The position numbers and the translations under genes were made by a program. This document shows, in pieces, positions 56,295-64,000 of a stretch of DNA of 64,000 bases. The stretch is from Wurfbainia villosa (lineage: Eukaryota; Streptophyta; Magnoliopsida; Zingiberales; Zingiberaceae): contig CM046008.1 of the NCBI GenBank assembly GCA_025175895.1, positions 23,453,255 through 23,517,254 on the forward strand, in the 5' to 3' direction. Below the pieces are notes generated by a model. It was not told the DNA's origin. It worked only from the letters and a program-made list of their open reading frames with translations, and made no database searches. The stretch's first letter is position 1; every line of letters starts with the position of its first letter.

Positions 56295-57407
56295 TGTTGG
56301 ATTGAAATGAGCGCTAGAGGGGGGTGAATAGAGCACAAGAATCTTTCTCTTCATTCAAATAAGACACAAGTAAATAGAGTAAAATCCAGTGGAAATAGAG
56401 AGACACAAGTTCATTTTTTACTTGGTTCATAGCCTATCAGCTGCTAATCCAAGGCCCTAGCGATCCGAGATCGCACACGGAAGGCAATTCACTAAAATAA
56501 TCTCCTCCTTGTTGGAGGTAGGAGACAATGGATACAAAAATGGAAAAGATCAAGGAAGAGGGACACTCCCCATCTCCTTGTGAAAAGCTCCAAGAAAGAA
56601 GTAAATACAAGAATTGAAAGTGATGATTTAGAATAAACTTATACCGACGACTAATGAAGTAGGGTTTGAGCTCTTGTCGTCGATGTTGCGGCAACACTTC
56701 ATTGTCGTAGGATATCGTCGTAGAAGATCGGCGTTGTGAGAGCACTTTGGAATCTTGGAGATGATGAAAATGGTGAAGAACACTCTTTCTTTTATAGCCT
56801 TTGAGAACCCTAAACATTGAGCTCAATCCTTATCACCAAAGGCCACCTAACCCAAAGATAAGGAGATGAGGTTTGACTCTCCTCGAGGCTGGAATTTGAA
56901 CATCAGTCGACTGATCAACCCTAGCAGTCAACTGATGGTGGAAGCAGTTGACTGATACAAGCCATCAGTCGACTGTTACTAGGTTTCTAGCTACAATGAA
57001 AAGTTAGCTCGAAAATGCAAGTGATACAAGTGATTTTGACGTCCACTTACCGTCTGATCTCGACATAGACCTTCCATGGGATGTCTTAGTCGGATCGTCG
57101 CCTAAGGATATCCTCATATAGAGGACTCGACCTTACTTACACTTACTCACACGAGCTTACCTCAAGCTTTACCTTTGTAGCTTTTGCTTCTGGTCTCCAC
57201 CTGATTTCTTCGGCTCCCTCCGAAGTCCTCCCGGTGTCGCCCGACCACCACGGTTTCTCAACATGAGAACCTCCAGGTGTCGCCAACCTGCTTAGCTTAG
57301 CATTCCTGCACACTTGATTCAGCTCATGAGATAACAATATGAGTTTAACTTTGTGTCTTTGCTATAATCAAAACTTATGTTCCATTCTGGTGCCTACTGC
57401 ACCAACA
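56295..57407 (-). mobile_element. 5' LTR of copia element H (interior displaced or lost)
   Basis: A 1,113-bp LTR, TGTTGGATTG...CTGCACCAACA in plus orientation, with its primer site on the left, so it is a minus-strand 5' LTR. Its sequence is distinct from the D and G LTRs, but it shares the palindrome CAGTCGACTG (56904, 56966) with near copies (56925, 56945). TATAAAA (minus) is at 56790-56796. No second LTR of H is in the window. The frame at 56437-56826 is not a gene. Confidence 0.82.
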
Positions 57408-57803
57408 TAATGTTAAATTTGATGAAACCTCTACTACTTATCCTAGGAAATCCCCCATTGATAATGATATCAATGACAAAAATCATGACATTACCCATAA
57501 ACTTCAAAACTTGACCTTAGGGGGTAATGATCAAGGGGGAGGAAGATCAAGGGGGAGTAAGAGGAGATTCCGATGATGAGAGGAGGAATGAGGATAATCA
57601 TGATCAAAACCAATTTGATACACCACCTACATAAGGGTTCATCAAAATCATCCTCTAGATCAGGAGAATTATCTTAAGGTGTTAGAACTAGGTCTTTTCA
57701 TAGAGCTCCCTCTAGTCAAATAGCTCTTATCTCACAAATTAAGCCCAAATCAATCAATGATGCATTACTTGATCTGGATTGGATCTTAGCAATGCAAGAT
57801 TAA
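57408..57803 (+). pseudogene. Element G linker between integrase and reverse transcriptase, 5' truncated
   Basis: Begins abruptly at the H LTR border. The plus strand reads TYPRKSPIDNDIND and LGGNDQGGG, matching the D linker at about 51990-52100, then a shifted, stop-containing stretch to the RT frame. Gag, protease and integrase of G are absent. Confidence 0.78.
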
Positions 57804-58454
57804 TTGACTCAATTTAAAAGGCGTCAAGTATGGGAGCTAGTCCCTAGACCCAATGATAGCACCATTGTTACTACAAGATGGGTCTTTAGAAAAAAATTAG
57901 ATGATCAAGGAAATATAACAAGAAACAAAGCAAGGTTAGTTGCAAGGGGTTTTAATCAAGTTGAGGGGCTTGACTATAATGAAACTTCTGCCCCGGTTGC
58001 TAGGTTAGAGTCAATTAGAATCCTATTAGGATATGCCTCTTACATGGGTTTTAAACTCCATCAAATGGATGTAAAATCGGCATTCCTAAACGGGTTCATT
58101 AAGGAAGAAGTATATGTAGAACAATCTCCCGGGTTTAAGAGTGTATACTATCCAAACCATGTATACAAGCTTAGAAAAGCTTTATACGGGTTAAAACAAG
58201 CTCCTCGGGCTTGGTATGAAAGATTATCATCTTTCTTAGTTTCTAAGGGGGTTAGAAGGGGTCAAGTAGATCAAACTCTCTTCGTTAAATCAAAGGTAAA
58301 AGATATCTTTGTGGCCCAAGTATATGTAGATGACATCATTTTTGGGTCAACAAATGATGAGCTCCTTCAAGACTTTATCAAAAATATGGAGAATGAGTTT
58401 GAAATGAGTCTAGTTGGAGAATTAAATTTCTTCTTAGGATTACAAGTCAAATAA
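57804..58454 (+). pseudogene. Element G reverse transcriptase
   Basis: 216 plus-strand codons: WELVPRPNDSTIVTTRWVFR, NKARLVARGFNQVEGLDYNE, MDVKSAFLNGFIKEEVYVEQ, YGLKQAPRAWYERLSSF and FVAQVYVDDIIFGSTNDE. YVDD is intact and the main RT blocks are complete, so this is the best-preserved RT in the window. It ends at TAA (58452-58454) after GLQVK, where a Gln codon is expected, a CAA to TAA change. Closely related to the D reverse transcriptase, in opposite orientation. Confidence 0.88.
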
Positions 58455-58913
58455 ACTAATGAAGGAATCCATGTATACCAAACCAAATATGCCAAAGAAA
58501 TGATCAAGAAATTTAGTTTGGAAAATGCTAAGGTAGTTTCAACCCCAATGGCAACTAATACTAAAATAGACAATGACCATGAAGATAAATCAATTGACCT
58601 AAAACTTTATAGGAGTATGATTGGTAGTCTATTATACCTAACCGCTAGTAGACCCGATATCTTATTTGCGGTAGGCATGCGTGCAAGATACCAATCATAT
58701 GCCAAAGAATCTCATTTAGTGGCCGTTAAGAGAATTTTAAGATATATCAAAGGTACACTAAATGTAGGACTTTGGTACCTTAAGACAAAATCTTTTGATT
58801 TGGTTGGGTACACTGATTCCGACTATGCGGGTTGCAAGTTGGATCGAAAGAGTACTAGTGGTGGATGTCAATTTCTTGGATCCTCCCGAGTTAGTTGGAG
58901 TAGTAGAAAATAA
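58455..58913 (+). pseudogene. Element G connection and RNase H first half
   Basis: The plus strand continues in frame after the stop: GIHVYQTKYAKEMIKKFS, PMATNTKIDND, LYLTASRPDILFAVGM, ILRYIKGTLNVGLWYL and VGYTDSDYAGCKLDRKSTSG with the first RNase H Asp. A second TAA (58911-58913) falls after SWSSRK where D has Gln, again CAA to TAA. Confidence 0.87.
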
Positions 58914-59255
58914 CCTTGTGTTGCTCTATCCACCACCGAGGCCAAGTATGTGGCTATGGGTAGTTGTGTAGATCAATTCCTTTGGATGAGACATACTCTA
59001 GAGGACTATGAGCTATACTACTCCAATATCAAAGTCTATTGTGATAATGTGAGTACCATAAATTTGACCAAAAATCTGGTACATCACTCTAGGACAAAGC
59101 ACATTGAAGTGAAGCATCACTTCATTAGAGATCATATGGCAAAGGGGGACACTGAACTCAACTACATAGAATTCAAGTCCAACCTAGTTGACATTTTCAC
59201 CAAGGCTCTCCCCGAAGTGGATTTTTCATCACTTAGGAGAGAACTTGGAATGTGA
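58914..59255 (+). pseudogene. Element G RNase H second half
   Basis: Reads PCVALSTTEAKYVAMGSCV (the catalytic Glu of TTEAEY is changed to Lys), then VYCDNVSTINLTKN with the Asp, HIEVKHHFIRDHMAKGD and NLVDIFTKALPEVDFSSL, ending at the natural stop at 59253-59255. The Glu to Lys change should abolish RNase H activity. Confidence 0.86.
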
Positions 59256-60320
59256 TTAGTAGAATAGAGGTCTAGGTTTGCATGATCCTATAGAAACTCT
59301 AGGACTATACCTCTATAACATCTCACAAAATACCCCAGAAACTATGATTTTTTGTATTGAGCCACTTAGACATCATGTGAGATGTTAGGAAGATGCACTT
59401 GGTTCATCATGCTTGTTATGATGCATTACTATGAACCAAGGTGTCATCTAGAGACATTGATCCTTAATTGGACCAATCATTGGGAAGACTTATGTACAAT
59501 TGATGTGCATATAGCTCTAAGAACATGATTAGAAATGTCAAATAAAATATATTTTCAACTATGTTTATCATATTTCGAAAGATAGTTTTCACTTAATAAG
59601 CTATAGTGATACAAAGTTTGCAAAAACCTTAAAGCTTTTGCTAGTTTTTAAACTTGTATCAATTTTGGAATATAGAAAATATATATTTTTCAAATTATTT
59701 TTCCTTGATAGAATATGATTTCAGAAATGTTTCTACAAAATTTCATGATTTTTCGATGTTTCTTGAATTTTTGGCGCATTTTTGAAGTTTGGCTAAAATC
59801 CTGAAATTAGCGTTTCATGTCTGTCAATCGACTGCTTCAGTATTCAGTCGACTGCCACGCTTATATTTCTGCAAATCAGCCATATCTCTTTGTCTTAAGT
59901 GCAATCTTAAGTGTCCTGACCTTATGGTATGATAATACAAGTAATTAAGAAAGTATAGAACTGATTGATGCATTGATTTAGGGGGAGCTATTATTATGCA
60001 TGCTTTTATTCCCTAAATCTATATTATGTCTATTGTTGGTGCAAAGTTAAGATATATTTCTTGTTTATTGTTTCATGCTTTTCTCACATGTTCCATGTCT
60101 TGGATTAAGGGGGAGCCCTATTTTCTATCTTATACCTTAATTCAAGGCATGACAAATTCTATTCATTATTAACTTAATTTCTATTAGTCCTCTTTTTGAT
60201 GTATGTCAAAGGGGGAGAAGGAAAATTTATGTTAGAACTCAAATTGATATATGTTGTTTATTTCTGAGCATATTTCAAGACCTAACTTAAATGATTGACA
60301 AACATCAAAAAGGGGGAGAT
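59256..60320 (+). mobile_element. Element G 3' untranslated region with repeated polypurine tracts
   Basis: About 1.07 kb with no gene. Four GGGGGAG tracts are seen: near 59979 (TTTAGGGGGAGCT), 60109 (AAGGGGGAGCC), 60209 (AAAGGGGGAGAAGG) and 60309 (AAAAAGGGGGAGAT). The last adjoins the LTR and is the working primer site. Several spaced copies of the tract are a described Sirevirus trait. CAGTCGACTG occurs at 59845-59854, with a near copy at 59825. Confidence 0.82.
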
Positions 60321-61565
60321 TGTTAGTGCAACAATGCCCCAAGCATTTATGTGTTTTGATGTTTGATAAATCATTTATAGTTAGGCAATGTTTTGTGATC
60401 TAACCATGAACGTGTTAAGTGATAGGAAAAATCCAAGTATAAGACTTTCTAAAGGAAAGTCCAAGTGTAATATTGGCAAAGGAAGTCCAAGGGAAAGTCT
60501 TGGCAGCATAAGTCCAAGCATGTAGTCTTGGCGGTGTAAAGTCCAAACGGACCCTTGGCAAAGGAAGTCCAAAGGCAAAGTCTTGGTAGCGTAAGTCCAA
60601 GCATGTAGTCTTGGCGGCGTAAAGTCCAAGAGGACTTTGGCAAAAGAGAAACCTGAGACATGATGAAACCAAGGGAAGCTCTTGGAAGCAACCGCAAGGA
60701 TGAAGGAGTCACGAACTCAGAGGGATCCTGGAGGAGCAAGGCTTAAGGAAGAGCTAGAAGGTTGAGTCTAGGTCTAGGGAGTTGACTTCAAGTATGATTT
60801 GATCATACTTGAAGTGTATCAGTCGACTGATGCTCTATCCTAATCGACTGATCAGTCATTTGACTGATGAGGGCAGCATTTTGGTGCCGTCAATTGATTT
60901 CTAGGGTTTGGCAGTCGACTGATTCACCATCAGTCGACTACTATACCCTAGAAGTCGACTATTAATAGTGGACATCGACACAAAATATTTTCCAGTCAAG
61001 TGATCGTTCGGAGCACTCGACTGATGGCTAAATTAGTCGATTGATGGTATGATCAGTCGACTGATCAACTTTTCATTGGGTGATGAATCAAGATCAGGCT
61101 CGTTAGAAGTCGTTGGATTGTGTCAACTACAGCAGCAGTCGACTGATGAAGACCATCAGTCGACTACCCCAGCCCCAACGGGAAAATCAGCCTCTTCTCT
61201 ATAAAAAGAGGACATGGGGTGCTTGAGGAGGCTAGTGCGTATATTCCAAATTCTATCTTCAAGCTCCCCAAGTTTTCTTGTGCTCTTAAACCTCCTCTTC
61301 TTTAATCTTCATCTCTATCATTTGTAAGAAGAGGAGTGTCTTGTAAAAGAAACTTTCTTAGTGGAAGATTTGCTTGGATTGATCCACCTTAAGGATCACC
61401 GTGGAGTAGGAACATAATCTCCGAACCACGTTAAATTTCTATGTTAGCGTTTGTACTCTTTTGTTTCTTAATTTCATTGTTTATTGTTCTTTTGCTTCCG
61501 CTAATTAAATTGTAGAAACGAAAAGAGGCTATTCACCCCCTCTAGCCTTCCAAGGATCCCCAACA
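60321..61565 (+). mobile_element. 3' LTR of Sirevirus-like element G
   Basis: A 1,245-bp LTR, TGTTAGTGCAACAATGCCCC...GGATCCCCAACA. It holds an 82-bp tandem repeat (60475-60650), a cluster of CAGTCGACTG palindromes (exact at 60820, 60912, 61054 and 61136; near at 60841, 60931 and 61157) and a TATA box TATAAAAA at 61200-61207. It is homologous to the D LTR but inverted. No matching 5' LTR is in the window. Confidence 0.88.
60475..60650. repeat. 82-bp tandem repeat in the G LTR
   Basis: Units start GGCAAAGGAAGTCCAA at 60475 and 60557, with a partial third at 60639. Each contains CCAAGCATGTAGTCTTGGCG, which has a short inverted repeat (CCAAG...CTTGG). Minus-strand frames at 60381-60739 come from this array. 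The D LTR (55965-56130) and truncated LTR (12775-12960) hold the same repeat in worn form. Confidence 0.88.
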
Positions 61566-62111
61566 CATTAGTCCTAAATTTCTCCTTATTTCTAAAGATT
61601 TAATGTTTAGCACCTAGGCAATAAAATCTATTTCTACTAACATGCTTTTGTTCATGAGCAATAGCAATAAAATTCCTAGCATGCTTTGCCTATTAATTAA
61701 AGAAGGTGCATTACTAAAATATACCTTAGGATTTGCCTTAGAGGCCCCGTACATGTGATGCTCCTTCTTGGACCTTGCTAGGCTTCCTCCCCCTAGGGCA
61801 TTGACTCCAATAATGCCCTTTTAGGTGGCACTTGAAGCACACCATGTTCTCCTTGCATTTAATTGTTGGGGGATCGGCATCCTTGGCCTTTTCTTGAGAA
61901 TTTGGTGTCGATTGAGTCTTCTTGACCTTCTTAGGGTACTTGCTCTTATAGTGCCCATATTCCCAACAATCAAAACATATAATATGGTTTTTATTTTGAA
62001 TTAATGTGCTTGAGTTACTTAGGTCAATGATGGTGGCTGGAGTAAGTTCTTCATCTCTCCCCGGAGGTAGATGGCTCTTCTTGCTCTTGCTCCGGCAACC
62101 TAATCTCCTCC
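61566..62111 (-). pseudogene. Copia gag relic I with two zinc-knuckle-like motifs
   Basis: The minus strand reads CFDCWEYGHYKSKYPKKVKK (about 61940-62000; last knuckle Cys replaced by Tyr) and, further on, VCFKCHLKGHYWSQCPRGRK (about 61790-61850; CX2CX4HX4C intact). Between them the frame is open. After a stop near 61745 the rest resembles the gag tail with many stops. Ser/Gly-rich sequence upstream is in shifted frames. Paired knuckles suggest another copia gag, different from D and F. It is bounded by the G LTR and the probable J LTR. Confidence 0.7.
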
Positions 62112-64000
62112 TATAAAATACCGTAAATAGATGGCTAAAGGGGTAATATTATTAGTGGGTTAATTAAAATTTTGAGGGATGGTTAGGGATTTAATTAGTC
62201 TTAATCTAGGTTTAATGCTTATGTGTATAATTAAACCTAGGTTTAGTCTTATAGGGTCTGAAACCCGACCCATTTGCTAAACCCGACCCATTTTCCTTAA
62301 TGGCCACGTTGATCGCAAGTTTGGGTTCCTCACTCGCACGATCTCCTTCCATTTCTCTTCCTCACCGTAGATTCTGCATCTCCCATGCGTTTTCTCAGTC
62401 GCCTCCCCTTAATGTCGAGTCGTTCTCCATTTCTCACCATCCAACAGTTTCTCTGAGCGAACGACTATTGTTTCTTTCTCCTTCGATTCCCAATTGCTTT
62501 CTCACTGTAGCTTCTCTTCCTCACCCCGTGTGAGTCCTCTTCCTCACCGAAACTCTCCACCTCATCGCGAGATCTCCCCTTCCTCCTGTTCTTCTTCCTC
62601 GCGACAGGCGGCAATCGTCGACTTGGACGATCTTCATGGATGAGATGGGAACCGGAAGGGTAGGAGTGGCTGGAAGTTTGGATTTGGGCAACTTTTCGGT
62701 GGTAATCAGCCTTGCGATCTCTGCCGAAGCAAGGTAAGAGTTGCTCTTTTCCTCAATCCTAGATGAGATCTATACCTAGCTATGGATTTCCTCATTTAAG
62801 GTTGATCTGTTGATTTGGGCAGTGGTCTTGAGCCAGTGAACAGGGGATAGGAGGAAGGGGGCTGCCGGTGGAGTTTCTAGGGTTGGTAAGCTTGATTTAC
62901 CCTTTTCTCTTCATCTATAATTGCTAGATTTTGGCTATGAGGTTCTGTTTGGGAATTGCTCAGTTGTGGCTGAGTGAGAAGGGGTTGTGAATGGCTGCAT
63001 TGGCTGTGCATGGCTGTGAGTTGGAGTTTTTGGCCGATTGTGAAGAGTGGTTCTGTTCCGGTGAATAGAGCAGGTTGTGTTGGTTGTTCATGGGTTGTGG
63101 TGGCTGTGAAGGTGAGTTGTGTGAGCTGTAGATGACAGTGAATAGTTGTAAATGAGCTATAAATGGTTGTGGCTATGTTGTGTGGATGGGGGGTTAGTTG
63201 AGAGATTAGCCCCATGGTATTGGCAATCAGAGTTTGTGCTGTGCAGGGTTGTATGTGTTCTGTACAGGGGCTAGGAACGGCCTGGAGTAGCTCGATCTCG
63301 GTTGTGATGCATCGTTTCAAGGTTGCAAATGGGTTGGTAGGAACTGGAGTTGATTGAGAATGGAAAAGTCTTTGGATTGGATGTGTTTGGAGGGTGTATC
63401 GAGATGTTGTACTCGTATTCGGTAAATTAAGTGAATATGGGGTCGATGTAGAATTTAGGTTGTATGTTTTGTTGTGTGCTTGAACATAACCGTAGTTGAT
63501 GATGTTTACAGGATGTGGATACGAGGTAGGTCTGCGGGCATGAAGATATTTATTTCGAACTTTATAGCAGGTGGGTAATATTTCCTACCCTGGTCAGGTA
63601 GTAGCTAAACCCTATGATTTCATATTATTGTTACTTTGGCCTTGTCCACTCTAGTTTTTCTATTGCTTGATGCATGCCTTTGCACTTGAAATATTCTGTC
63701 ATTGTTGTTATCTATTAATTCATCATTGTTATGAATTATAGATGTTATGGTAAGTGGACCTATAATGGTTTACCTATGTGTACGTAGCTAAATTCGGTTA
63801 TAAAACTGAATTGTGCAATTTAGATAAATCATCCGGGGGTGGATGATGTTCTAGAAGTAAAGTGAGTTTTTATATCATATCCTGATGTTGTGTATAGATC
63901 TACTATGGATCATGTAGTCGTGTATGGACGTGTGATTTGTCGATACAGCCTCGCACGGACTAGAGGTCCTAGCTTAGTTGTTATCAGATGTATATGCATC
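62112..64000 (+). mobile_element. Probable 5' part of a gypsy LTR (element J), related in plan to B
   Basis: Begins TATAAAATACCGTAAATAGA, recalling the B LTR start. It then follows the B plan: AT-rich start, pyrimidine- and GC-rich leader (62285-62700), a strong donor AAG/GTAAGA (62733), a GT-rich stretch with TTCCGGTGAATAGAGCAGG (63055; B has TTCCGGTGAACCGAGCAG), an acceptor TTTACAG (63511) followed by ATACGAGGTAGGTC (B: TCACGAGGCAGGTC), and a long tail. It has no clean TG start and runs off the window. The alternative is the first exon of a host gene: the frame at 62300-62533 resembles a plastid transit peptide, but it stops without a following domain. Confidence 0.5.
62733..63511 (+). other. 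Possible leader intron in element J
   Basis: GCAAG/GTAAGAGTT donor and GTTTACAG acceptor, 779 bp apart, in the same relative place as the 422-bp interval in the B LTR. Signals only. Confidence 0.3.

Noticed and set aside
62300..62533. 77-codon frame resembling a plastid transit peptide
   Set aside because: Ser/Arg-rich composition is expected from the pyrimidine-rich leader; it stops with no following domain, and the region follows the plan of a gypsy LTR. Not fully excluded without transcripts.
1..64000. A new non-transposon system such as a gene cluster or immune locus
   Set aside because: All frames with a recognisable domain belong to gag or pol of LTR elements. No host enzyme, receptor or RNA gene could be supported.

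Overview
The window is plant nuclear DNA made almost entirely of LTR retrotransposons, nested inside one another, and I find no convincing host gene. The evidence for a plant is Ty1/copia elements of the Sirevirus type, a chromodomain Ty3/gypsy element of the Tekay/Del type, primer-binding sites for initiator tRNA-Met (TGGTATCAGAGCC) and 5-bp target-site duplications. The species cannot be named from the sequence.

The organising unit is one minus-strand Sirevirus-like copia element, called D here. Its 5' LTR is at 55074-56271 and its truncated 3' LTR at 12744-13052. Read along its minus strand, it is interrupted four times: by gypsy-like element B (42016-51495, TSD CATAC) in reverse transcriptase, by copia element C (36437-41281, TSD CCATA) in RNase H, by chromovirus E (25222-36060, TSD CCCTT) near the end of RNase H, and by compound copia element F (about 13424-24863) in the 3' untranslated region. 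Removing them leaves about 7 kb of D with gag, protease, integrase, reverse transcriptase and RNase H in the normal copia order.

Left of D, positions 1-10274 are a near-identical second copy of 44006-54288. It includes the same B-type insertion at the same D codon and the same stop codons, so this is a duplication (real, or an assembly duplicate) and not an independent insertion. Between it and D lie an unassigned 470 bp (10275-10744) and a plus-strand Sirevirus gag relic joined to a 3' untranslated region (10745-12743). Right of D are the LTR and primer site of another copia element (H, 56281-57407), the 3' half of a plus-strand Sirevirus (G, 57408-61565), a minus-strand gag relic (I, 61566-62111) and probably the beginning of another gypsy LTR (J, 62112 to the window end).

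Every coding region is broken by stops or frameshifts, so nothing here should be autonomous. Three points stand out: (1) differences between duplicated copies are dominated by CAG or CTG becoming CG, which also damages three of six primer-binding sites and looks like a systematic sequencing error at methylated CHG sites; (2) three different Sirevirus-type LTRs carry clusters of the palindrome CAGTCGACTG; (3) element B has similar LTRs around a wrecked coding region, suggesting it moved as a non-autonomous element.
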